Below, piece after piece: positions 46,489-55,800 of a DNA stretch of 55,800 nucleotides. Location of the stretch: assembly GCA_009602725.1 (NCBI GenBank), contig WELB01000255.1, positions 65,937 to 121,736 on the forward strand, read 5' to 3'. Source of the stretch: Spirogloea muscicola (lineage: Eukaryota; Streptophyta; Zygnematophyceae; Spirogloeales; Spirogloeaceae). Position 1 is the first letter of the stretch; each line of letters starts with the position of its first letter. The notes below the pieces were generated by a model, which was given only the letters and a program-made list of their open reading frames with translations, was not told the DNA's origin and ran no database searches. The translations under genes were made by a program, and so were the position numbers.

Positions 46489-49400
46489 TCAAAGAAGGCC
46501 ACTCTTGGGCACGTTGGAGACATGACTCCGCCGGCCCATCTCATGGCCGAGCCTGCCGGGCACGGCTGCATTGGTCCTGGGGACTCCTAGAAACCCACTT
46601 CTTGGTGGGATATAATTGAGTGGGCCTGTGGTGGGCACCCTCCGGACCTGCGGCAATCGGCTGCTATAGAACATTGCGACCGGGGTTTCAACAGCCATGT
46701 TGTTGTGGGAATTGTTGTCGCTGTCATCACCATCACTCTCGCTGCTGCTATTGTACAAGAAGGCCGGCTCTGATGGCCTCCTCTGCGCGGCATCTACATC
46801 GTCACGCAACGCGTCCACTACCCTCTTCTTCCGCCATGTCCGCATTGTGGACTTTGCAAACATGGCAATGTGGGCTGCAGCCGCGACACCGGGCTCGTTC
46901 GTCAGGCGCTCTCCGGCTGCGGCGCTGGCCGCTGCTTCCAAAACAGCCGCTTGTAGAGCAGCCTGCTCCTCTTCCCTCCTGATCGTATCCACTTGCCGCT
47001 GTTTATATCGATGCCACCTTGTCTGAATGACGCCGGCTGCCCAATGCCGCCACTGCAAGTCACAAGGTTTTGCTCTAAGGAAGTCAAGTGTCACAGCAAG
47101 TGCGGAGGCTCCAATCTGGAGTTGAGAGTACTGTTACGAAGGTGTGCAAATATCAGGCAGTCACAGATGCTCACCAGCCAGATCAATTACACTGACTTCA
47201 CCGAGAAGGAGAATGGGTATATGGGTCACAGATTAGACCTTGCAATTAGGACTAATAGTGCACGGCAATGCAAGCCAACCAGAACGTACCAGGTGTGAGT
47301 AGTAGCGGTACATGTGGCGCAACCGACGAGTATGGATGCGACCCATGTGGTCGGTGACATACAGGAGGTCGTCGACGCCAAGCGAGAAGGCCTCGCACTC
47401 CTTGAGCACAATGATGGTGCGCGTGGACGAGGGCAGCTGCGTGCTCTGATTCGGGTCCAACGCCCAAGTCAGGAGCTCCTCGCCGCAGAAGTCACCGGGA
47501 CCCAAGAGTCCCTGCGTATGGAAGCCTGCAATAGTGGTCGTGCGCCACACCACGGTAAAAATCAGCAGAGGATCGTCCAAGTAGAGGCCCAGCAGCCACT
47601 GTCGAGGCTCACATACAGCTGCTTGACTACAATGCTGTTATACCCAACTTGACCAATTTGGATGATATCGAAGCTGATTAGAGCTATAAGATATGGCTCC
47701 AGTCAACCAGTTGATTTGGCTGCTCAAAAAGGTAAAGACCTCCATAAGCGCACATCCATGGGCTAGACTAGGTGCTCAGAGAATTACCTGACCTTCCTCC
47801 ATTGGTTGTCACTGACTCGACCTTGCCTGAGACGAAGAAGAACATGCAGGGAAGTGGGTCGCCCTCGCGCAGGAGAGTTGTGCCCTCCACAAAGATGGCC
47901 GCTTTGAGGCGCTCGCAGATGGCGTCTAGCACAGAGTCTTCCATCTCACTGAATAATGGGACCTGCCAGAAAGATAGCTGCAGCAGCGTCAGCCTGCCAT
48001 GGACTGCCTGTGTACATGATGCTGTCATATGCATCTCACATGCGAAGCGAGGAGAGTTTTAGCATTGTCAATACCACAGATGAATAAGTGACTGGTACTG
48101 CGTACGATAAGATACCCATGCTACCAGCTACATCACGTACTTGGCATCAGTACAGTCTCGCAATTTTTCATCAACTTTAGAATCATAGTGGAAACCATGG
48201 TAGCAGAATCTGTGCTAATGCGAGTGCGAGTGCTTCCTCCCACCTTAAGCACAAGATCAAGTGCTAAGTGGCGCTTTACATCACGGCGGATGTCCGGGGA
48301 CAGGTTCATGACAAGCTGCTCCTCGTCAGCACCACGCGTGGCCATGAACTTGTACTCCTCAAATCGGTTGATGCGCTCACGGAACATTCTAGGCAGCTGC
48401 CTGTGCTGCATCCAGCTTTTCACATCCCGCCGCTTCACGCGCGCCTCCTCTAGCCGGAGGGTCGTAGATGCCAAGTACGTCTGATGGCAGAAGATAGTCA
48501 AGCAAGGGCATATAGCATAAACATGTGATCACTGAAATGTTGGTTCAAGATGAATTTGCTACTATGGCCGTTTACATAGCTGCAGAGAGATCAGCTACTT
48601 CTAAGAGGCTTGCAGTGTGCTGACAAAGGCTTTTCAGTGCTGGCATATGACTGGCAAGCGATTCTTGACTGGCTGGGGTATCTGAGGGCAGAAGGAGGAC
48701 CTGCATGCCACCGATGAGGTGGGAGAAGAGCAAGAGGCCAAGGATGACGAGCCCGATGCAAGCAAGGCCTTGCGCCACCGACGGCGTGGGAAACAGGCCC
48801 TGCCCAAGCGTGCTGCGCCAGGAAGTCCAAGGGTGCCACAGTTGCTGGTGATGTAGGCATCGTACTCAATTGTGCAGATATTTCTCAGACTTTGAGAGCC
48901 AGGGGTGAGTGCTTTAGGCTAAAATCTTGCACACAGTAGTCTAAGCATGACCAAGTGGCGCAAGTTCGTGGTGAGGGCGAGAGTAACCTGAGGTTGACCA
49001 GGCCCCAACGGAGCGAGTAGAAGAGGCGATTGCAGAAGGTCGCATCCTGGACGATGTGGCTGGCCACTGCTGGCGTGTAGATGCCGTAATCGAATAGGTC
49101 CGGCCCGTCCCTGCAGCTGGCAGCGATCGCCGCCCAGCTATCTGAGCCGAGCCAGCGGCTGCGGGCGGGGCTGCCGGCCTCCCCGCAGTCAAAAAAGGCC
49201 GACCTGCAGCTCCCTGCCGGGCTGCCCTGCTGCCGGTGGCAGTAGCGCCGCCAGCAGTAGTCGATACGCTGCACCGAGAACGCATACCAGATCGCCCCAA
49301 TCACCTGAAAAGGTAGTGAGGCAAAAGGGCTGGTGAGACATGAAGGTGCTCAATCACGGCAGATGGTAATGTATCTCCTCAGGTATATCACAGGATTGAC

Positions 49401-50963
49401 ATTTAGAGTAGGGTGTCATTCTTGACTGTGAACTTGCAACCTTGATTGGTCCATGGTGACAACCATCACGCTAGTGGCAATGCCGAAGTCGAGGGAACTG
49501 GCAGGGCTCACGTGACTGGCGAGGATGTAGAAGACGAGGTTGTAGGCCGCGCCAGCCCACGAGTTCTTGACGATGACTCCGAGGAGGTCACGCATCTTGG
49601 CCAGCGAGGGGAGGAGGCGCGCGACCCGAGGCCCGAGCTGCAGCAGCGAGGAGAGCCGCACGGCCACGCGGACGCCCTCGCTTGCACTGCCAAGCTGCGG
49701 GATGACGGCGTTCATGTACACCTGCAGAGCGAGCTTTTAGGGCTTACATTAGCATCTAAGATCCACGCTAGGGCTTACATTAGCGTCTAGAAGTCCCATT
49801 CATGGCTTACATTAGCATCTAAGAGTCCAGCATTGCACGTGGGGTAAGGCTTCAAAGGTGTTAAGTGTGATGCACTCCGGCGAGCAGTGGCCATGTCTCC
49901 GAAGACATGGCCACTGCCCCAGCAGCTGCAGCAGGAGCGGTGCACTACAGCACCTGAGGCAGTGGCAGAGCCGCCAGAACGTCCAGCCAAAAGGGGCCAC
50001 AGAGATAGTGTTGCACGACCACCCGAAAGTTCGACACGAGCACGCGCTGGTCATAGGGCCGGCCGAACTGCGCCGGTAGTGTCACCTCGACGGGCAGCCA
50101 GAACTGGCAAGCCGGCAGGACTGAGTCGGTCAGCTCTTCCAAACAGAAAGACGAGGATTTACAATCTGAAAACCCATTCCAGTTCGAGGTCAGTTATCAG
50201 GCATGGCTGTGACTGCCAAAGAGCTGGGTACGGTAGAGGCCCGACCTGGAGAGCAATGTGCACGAGCCAGAAGGCGTCGAGCACGGAGCGCAGCGCCGTG
50301 AGTGGCGGCCGCAGCGCCGCGGGCACGTAGATGCACAGTGAGCCTGACACCACCGGCGCGTAGAAGAAGAGCGGGTCCACAAAGACTGAGGCCAGCGCGG
50401 CCGCAGCCGTCGAGGCGTCACCCACGCGCACCGCAGTGAGTGTCAAGCCTTTGCCAATGGCGCCGTAGCCAATTGCTGGGCTGTCAACCTTAAGCAACAG
50501 CTTACTCCAACAGTGAGACCCAGGCTCGCGACCCATCCATTCTGCGTACCGGCGAGGACGTTGACGACGACAAAGACGCGGTCCCACAGGAGGACGCGGC
50601 GGCCGCGGGGGTCCAGGACCCGGTGAGCCGCCCTCGCCGCCAGCGGCCCTCGTGGCGCACCGTCAGCCTGCTGGCCCTTGCCGGTGGCACTCACGTCGCC
50701 GAGGCCTTCCCCAACGTGGGTCTCCTTCTCGGCGGCAGCATCGAAGCTCTCAGGCGCGCCCCGCTGCGGCGGCCCGCTGCCCATCGAGCGCTGCACCAGC
50801 CCGAAGAAGCTCCTGAGCGTCTTGGCGCGGGCAGCTACCCCGACGGCGGAGCCGCCGCCGCCGCGCCGCCGGCGCTGTGCTCCCGGTCGGCTCTCTGAGC
50901 CGTAGGCCATGCCGTCCACCGCATCCTGGGCCCTGCCGCGACGGCAGAAGGATGGAGTCTGCA
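46489..50963 (-). CDS. CNGC: Plant-type cyclic-nucleotide-gated cation channel
   Basis: A six-transmembrane plasma-membrane cation channel with a C-terminal cyclic-nucleotide-binding domain and calmodulin-type IQ site. Ten exons on the minus strand follow the plant CNGC order. Exon 1 (to about 50549) has HRVLDPRGRRVLLWDRVFVV. S1 has VFVDPLFFYAP (from 50384) and S2 has FWLVHIALQ. S3 has YLCGPFWLDVLAALPLPQ (near 49960). S4 lies in 49722-49520, ending KNSWAGAAYNLVFYILASH. S5 has IGAIWYAFSVQRIDYCWRRY, ending LRWGLVNL (near 48988). The pore is STLGQGLFPTPSVA (near 48810), so the filter is GQG, followed by S6 ending SHLIGGMQ. The linker is TYLASTTLRLEEARVKRRD (48482). The binding domain has VPLFSEMEDSVLDAICERLK (near 47960) and PGDFCGEELLTWALDP (near 47500). 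The IQ-like site is AAGVIQTRWHRYKQR (near 47030). It ends SNVPKSGLL. ATG 50963 is preferred; 50910 is possible. Upstream codons lie inside a LINE tail. Confidence 0.93.
49735..49835. repeat. Three spaced copies of an 18-base motif in a CNGC intron
   Basis: The motif ggcttacattagcatctaag, with small variants, occurs three times at about 49740, 49772 and 49805. It lies inside the minus-strand channel gene, between the S4 exon (from 49722) and the S3 exon (near 49950), beside the acceptor-side exon border. This looks like local duplication. Confidence 0.85.
49884..49917. repeat. Perfect 14-bp inverted repeat in a CNGC intron
   Basis: Arms gcagtggccatgtc (49884-49897) and gacatggccactgc (49904-49917) flank a 6-base loop, tccgaa. 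It lies in the intron between the S3 and S4 exons, downstream (in gene direction) of the exon ending LPLPQ. In pre-mRNA it would form a stable hairpin close to the donor side. Confidence 0.9.
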
Positions 50964-50984
50964 TTGACTCATGGAGGGCCTGAG

Positions 50985-51075
50985 TGGCCAAGTACAAAGG
51001 CAAGCACATTGACAGGTGTACATCGCCTGCTGCTGTCTAAGCTAACCCGCTCAGTGACCACGAGTAAGCACAGAG
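50985..51075 (-). mobile_element. LINE 3'-end fragment of the intact-element subfamily
   Basis: About 90 bases matching the 3' end of the intact LINE (7612-7700), including ggccaagtacaaaggcaagc and the last codons VLTRGH with TGA (intact element: VLTRGY). It has small insertions and substitutions, so it is an older, strongly 5'-truncated insertion. It lies in the same orientation as the channel gene and ends about 20 bases before its preferred start codon. Confidence 0.85.
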
Positions 51076-51079
51076 CGCG

Positions 51080-52140
51080 GCTCGGTCAGCCTTTGAGCGA
51101 AACTGGAGGAGCTGCACAAGGGTCCGGGAGAGTGCCGGCATTGCCAAAAGAGAGAGCGGGGTTCGAGCCGGGAGGAGGACGGCGGAGGTAATGAGAGAGG
51201 GAGGGAGGGCGGGAGGGAGGGAGGGACGGAGGGGCGAACGGGCACCACAGCATCGGTAGCTCGTCGTTCCCGCCCCCGCCGCCAGCCTCCTCCGCCGGCG
51301 GCGGCGGCGGCGGCGGCGCCTCCATCTCCAGGCTCACCGGCGGCATCCTCACCGCCGCCGGCGGCGGGCTGTCGGACTCCGGGCGTTCGCCTCCGCCCGC
51401 CACGCCGCGCAGCGCGGCGCGGAGCCTCGGCCCCAACAGCCGCTGCCTTCACTGCCGCCGGGACCACCGTGGGGACCTCACATCAGCCAGCCCCTTCTCC
51501 GCCGCGGCAGCGGCGACGGCGGCGGCGACTGCGGCGGCGGCTCCGGCTGCTGCGGCGGTGGCGGCGGCGGCGGCGGCGGCGAGAGCGGCGGCGGCTGGCG
51601 CGCCTTGTCCGGGGGCAATGTGGCCTCCCTCCCTCCTCCCCTCCCTCCCCCCTCGGTCTTCGATGCCCATAGCGGCGCCCTCGCCTCTCGAGCGTTGACT
51701 TCGTGTCGACCACCCCCGCACGTGCTCCCTGACTTTTCACGGCCCTGCTTTTCTTCTCGAATTTTCCCGTTCCGCGTTTGGCTAATGGACTGTTAAATGC
51801 ACTGAAATTGGAATCGCAGTCAGCTGTTGACAGGAGTGGGCTTGGGAACAGGCGTCTTGTGGGCACTCTGTTCAGCTAGTGCACTGCCTGCCATCCACGA
51901 GCTGCTTGACTTCAGAAACGATGAATGAACAAGGTCCACAGGGCCCATAGGCGCCAAATCAGACAGCTATGCAAGAGAATACAGCGAATGGGAGCTTAAG
52001 TTTACCAGATCAGCAGCCGCGGAATAAACGGCAGCGGCTTTGCTGAGCGCGTGTAAGGTACATCTGACCGATGTCATTCAAACAAGAGAGTGGACTCCCG
52101 TGCAATGGAACCTCACTGCACATTCTGGTGAGTGGCCAAG
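51080..52140. other. GC-rich then AT-balanced intergenic DNA
   Basis: 51180-51700 is low complexity: gggaggga-type runs, then GGC/CCG repeats. A minus-strand frame starting at 51436 (reading NDELPMLWCPFAPPSLPP) might be an upstream exon of the channel gene, but nothing ties it to the family. From 51740 to 52140 nothing is recognised. Confidence 0.45.
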
Positions 52141-52291
52141 TTGTGGTCCATCCTCCCCCGTTCTGCCATAGCCTCTTCAGGCCCCGCAGTCGCTGCTTAG
52201 CTCGTAGTTTGGCCCCTTTGAACCTTGTCAATTCTTTTCGGGCTGGCTTCTCACAGCCCTTGCCCCCATTGGGAGAGCCACTTCTTCTTTC
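52140..52291 (+). mobile_element. Fresh LINE 3'-tail insertion
   Basis: The copy starts gtggtccatcctcccccgtt, the sequence that directly follows the TGA stop in sister copies (23577 and 24220 regions, inverted). It runs to ccacttcttcttt. Over about 125 bases (52165-52290) it differs from 43527-43651 by a single base (tttgaacc against ttcgaacc). It carries the GGGCTG-gcttctca-CAGCCC hairpin at 52240-52259. It is a nearly ORF-less, tail-only insertion. Confidence 0.85.
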
Positions 52292-52932
52292 AAGTTGAGA
52301 TGCCAAAGAGGAAGTTGAGAGCTGAAGACGGACATAATGTGGAAGCTTTACGCTTTCAGCTGACCACTACAGCTGTTTAAAGCAGTCAGAAGGTCTGATG
52401 GAAAGGAGGGAAGATGGTGTCGACTGTGGCCTTGCCGCTTTCATGTTGCAGAGCACACAACTACAGAGCAGATAGTGCTCCCAAAAGTCGGTTCCTGCAC
52501 ATGCACAAATAATGATTGTCACTTCAGCCAGCAAGCGCAAGCAAGCAGACTGAGCCAATGCTCAAGCAGGCCCATCTCACAGACTGCCTCTTGCTACATA
52601 CCAGCAGAATCTGAAACGGAGCCATGGCCTTCCACTTGGGCATCTAAAGCAAGGCTGCAAAGTATCCAAGTGATGCGCTGCGATGCAAGCCATGCTCCAC
52701 AACCTACAGCACCATGAAGTAACTCAGAAGACCATCAGCATGTTGTTCAGGAGCACATTGCTGACAAGTAGAGGCGTACATTCATATAGGTATGGTGGGG
52801 TGTTGTGATCTGAGACAGTGATGGTGATGTACTGCACCTTCTCATGTGCAGGACAAAGTTTGCAGTTTGCAGACTGAAATTGCTCCAGACAGGTATTGTG
52901 CCTTCCATGGACAAATAGGTAGTCGACAACAA
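52292..52932. other. 3' flank of the SAC3 gene, nothing recognised
   Basis: About 640 bases between a LINE tail and the SAC3 stop codon. A minus-strand frame (52936-52724) begins at an ATG overlapping the SAC3 stop, but shows no domain and is probably 3' UTR. Confidence 0.4.
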
Positions 52933-55800
52933 TCATGATCTTGACCGAAGAAGATCAGAGTAGCGAGTCCTGCCCTTCTTAAATACCAAGAGATTGCAGC
53001 CAAACGATGGAGCTTTTTCGGTCACGACTAATCTCGCCTTGCTGACAAATAATGCCCTAGATCCACTGCTTTCATCCTTGTCAACATGAAGGCCGTACTG
53101 TTGGCACAAATGTTCAGCCTCTGTATCATCCTGAGCCATGCATGAATGAAATATTTGTGAGCTTGCAGCTTCTCAAGCAAGTTGTTCCTGATGAGAATGT
53201 CATAGCATCCTGGCTGTCATGATCATGCCACAGAGACCAGACAGATCTAGTTCCTGCTGTTAAGTTGCAAGCCTGCACCAAGAAGCAAGAGTACTATTGA
53301 GTAGCCACAGCAGATTACCTGCAACACAAGGAGCTTTGCAAGGTCAAGCAGGGGGTAAGGGTGATCCTTAGAGCCTGCAGTGCTGATCACACGCAGTGCC
53401 GTCAACCGCATCTGCAACAACGGATGATAGTTTTGATGTTAGGAACCCAGGTGCAGAGTGCACATCAAGCTGGCCCATAGGCAAGAGGAGAAGAGAGAGG
53501 ACGAAAACTTGCACCATATGAGCACAGTCCACGTAGTTGGCCAAGATGGAGCTACATCATGACAAACTCACCAGATCCACTTGGCGATGCAGCAGGCAAG
53601 CTTCCAGATGTGTTGCTGTCTGCAGAAGCTTGAAGAAGTGGCAGTAATCACCAGACCTGCAGCTTCTGCACGCATGCAGGATAGCAGCCAGCAAAAAGCA
53701 GAAGCCATGAACCCTATGACTTCCAATCTGCAACAGCAGAATCTTCGCAACACTCCAGGTAGACATGGAGGAAGCCTGGCAGATTGCAGAGTCCTTGAGA
53801 ACAGCATGCACAAGCTGCTCTAGAGAGAATCCAAGTCAAGTAGGTGCAGACCGCAAGAAGTGTCTGGCACGTGTCAAGACAGGCGATTGAAGCAGTAGTT
53901 GCGGCACACGTTGCAACCAGGGTGACAATGACATTGATTGAGATGACAATGTCTGCATCTGCAGTATCACAAGTATTGATGAAAAAGAGATTCATGCTAA
54001 TCTAGCTCCAAAAGTGCAACCTAGTCAAGGTTGCAACCAGCATAAGAATGACACTGAGAGTGACCAAAAGTCCATCTGCAGCATCATGTGGGTAGCGACC
54101 CATGAAGACAACTAGCTCCTAATCTGACTCAGCTCAGCGGATCATATTAGGGTGCAACGGTGCATATCAATGCTGCTTCTTCCAAGACAGCTTGGAAGGC
54201 ACGGTCTGAGGTGGGTACCTCCATGTCTGCTGAGGACCCCATATTCAGAAGAACATAGTAAGCAAAGAACTCGGCCCCAGGTGCAGATGCAGTGTCTTTG
54301 TCGTCAATCTCAGTCGTATAAAGGTTCAGAAGGCTGCAGAGTGACTTGGATAGCTGCTGCAGGTTCAGATGTGCATCAAAGTGCTGTACATGTGCTCCTC
54401 TCAGCTCAAAGCCTGCAAGTATGTGAAAGCGTACCTGGATTGCGACATACAAGCGGCCATCCAAGGTCAATGCTATGTGAGGGTCTGAGAGACTTCAGCT
54501 CAGACTAAGAAGGTTACATCTTCCGCGCATTATCTCAGAGGCTTGTGTCGCTGCCTACTTAGCTCAAATCAACTTGGAATGCAAGGCTTGCACACAATCA
54601 TGTACTGGCAGAGCAAGGGTGATACAGACAATCTGCTCATAAATGGCAATCGCTGGACGGCCGCCTAATTGCTGCATGTTGAGCTCCTGTTGTACAGCTC
54701 TCATCCGATCACAGAGAAAAGCATACGTCTCAGCTAATGGGTATCTGTGGTCATCCATGATGCTCAACAAGTGCTGCATGGTGCGCTGCAGCACTGGCAG
54801 GGGTCGAATATCACTTGGAAAGACACTCATCCCAGAAAAGGTTCTGCAGAACTGCAGCAGCCGTGAAGAGAAGAAAGATAAGGATACCACCACAGTCGTG
54901 CAAGGTGAGATTGTGAAATCATATGCAATCGTCTCCAGTGCATATTCGAATCTAGTCAGTGGGAACTTCCAACACGATACAGCAAGCTTGACTGCAGGCA
55001 GGTTCTGAAGTGTCTTGAACCTTCTTGACAGCAAGCTCTCTGGAGGTTCGGTAGGGCTGGCCATCAAGCCTCTCGGGGCCTGCGATGTCATGGAGCCGCT
55101 CTCTTGTGGACCTCTCTGCCTCTGCAATGCCAAGGCAAGGGCAGGGCTTTTGTAAACTCAATTGAGTAAGTAATGTTGAGACCAGCATGCCGAGGACAGT
55201 GGCTTGCAGCCAGGTTATCATGCAGAATTGCAGTATGAACAACCAACGCTGCCGCCTTTGCAGCACATTGTCAATTTCAAGGCTGCAGAGATAATCAAAT
55301 GATGTATGATGGATAGACAGGCGCCAGAAAGGTTCACTGATGTCACTGATACTTTAAAGTGTGCATTTCTATTAGTATTATATGGTTGGTGTGGCTTCCA
55401 ATTCCAGTGTCAGGCTCGCTTGCACTTTGCCAGTGCCAGTGCAGTCAGCAGTAGCGGACCTGGGCACATATCGGGGCAGGCGCCGACGAAAAACGGGGAC
55501 GGGATTCCCTCCTCAACACCTGACAGGGCCGTGGCAGCGCTTCCAGCCCTGGCAACGGATGGCAGCGTGGCCTTCTCCTCGTTCACTCTGGCGGCCTCGC
55601 CAGCCGCTGCATCCTCCACGCTGAGCTCGCCGATGAGCCGCGCTGCTTCGTCGCCGCGCCGTGCGCCCTGGAGGCCTTCCTGCTGTCGCCGGCTCCGCCA
55701 GGCCGGGGCCGAGTCCTGGAGGATGGAAGCGCCGCCGGCAGCCAGGCCGCCGCGCTCGGCATCCGCCGGCGCCTGGCGCCGCCAGTCGGGCGCGCCGCCT
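52933..55800 (-). CDS. SAC3: SAC3/GANP-family protein, N-terminus beyond the window
   Basis: SAC3/GANP proteins scaffold the TREX-2 complex, coupling transcription to mRNA export at nuclear pores. The minus-strand exon open to the window edge (55800-55461) is Arg/Ala-rich and ends with the signature FVGACPDMCP. It splices in phase (CCA G|AG) to EAERSTRERLHDIAGPERLD and RTSRELAVKK (near 55130-55030). Next come SDIRPLPVLQRTMQHLLSIM (near 54820) and CDRMRAVQQELNMQQLG (to about 54640). The next exon (54434-54210) starts VRFHILAGFELRGAH and includes LNLQQLSKSLCSLLNLY and EFFAYYVLLNMGSS. Later exons give SGDYCHFFKLLQTATHLEAC (near 53630) and LTALRVISTAGSKDHPYPLL (near 53380). The last holds DDTEAEHLCQQYGLHVDKDE and ends SDLLRSRS with TGA at 52935-52933. 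This is the Sac3 helical domain followed by the winged-helix end. Which plant paralogue (A, B or C) cannot be told. Confidence 0.9.

Noticed and set aside
51086-51721. Minus-strand Ala/Pro-rich frames upstream of the channel gene
   Set aside because: Low complexity. An upstream CNGC exon is possible, but nothing in it resembles the family.
1-55800. tRNA or rRNA genes
   Set aside because: I scanned by eye for T-loop motifs (ggttcgaatcc type) and conserved rRNA segments. Matches such as gttcgaa occur only inside LINE tails and have no cloverleaf around them.

Overview
The window looks like nuclear DNA of a green alga, most likely of the chlorophyte/Trebouxiophyceae type (inference). Genes are broken into many short exons with GT-AG introns. 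The recognisable proteins are those of the green plant lineage: a SUF4/BuGZ zinc-finger protein, plant-type xylulose kinase, a CAS-like rhodanese-fold thylakoid protein, a SABRE/KIP-type bridge-like lipid-transfer protein, a plant-type cyclic-nucleotide-gated channel, SAC3, and a plant protein family ending in EWTY. Promoter-proximal stretches are very rich in GGC/CCG. There is no operon structure, and I saw no rRNA, tRNA or CRISPR array. Exon boundaries were read by eye from splice signals, reading phase and family conservation, so single-base errors are possible.

Layout. 63-3039 (+): BuGZ/SUF4. 3311-7463 (-): xylulose kinase. About 7610-11700 (-): a non-LTR retrotransposon (LINE) with one intact 1255-residue ORF, lying between the divergent xylulose kinase and CAS-like genes. 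12254-17667 (+): CAS-like protein with six internal repeats. 17690-18420: LINE tail debris. 18608-22023 (+): an unrecognised multi-exon gene. 22050-25170: a dense patchwork of LINE 3' ends in both orientations, ending in a larger decayed LINE copy. 25531-40182 (+): the SABRE/BLTP2-type gene, about 14.7 kb. 40582-41056 (+): three phase-consistent exons of a possible small gene, overlapping tail to tail with 40996-42322 (-), the EWTY-family gene. 42323-43520: GC-rich DNA. 43520-44540: more LINE tails, including a perfect 73-bp inverted repeat. 44540-46488: nothing recognised except two palindromes. 46489-50963 (-): cyclic-nucleotide-gated channel, with a LINE tail just upstream of its start. 51080-52300: GC-rich DNA, then a very fresh LINE tail. 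52933-55800 (-): SAC3, whose N-terminus lies beyond the window.

The host genes are unrelated housekeeping, membrane and signalling genes. What links the window is one clan of restriction-like-endonuclease LINEs. It is present as one intact element and more than a dozen 3' tails. The tails share the protein ending LTRGY, a TGA stop and, in one subfamily, a short GGGCTG-type hairpin kept across diverged copies. Twice a LINE 3' end sits immediately upstream of a host start codon in the same orientation.
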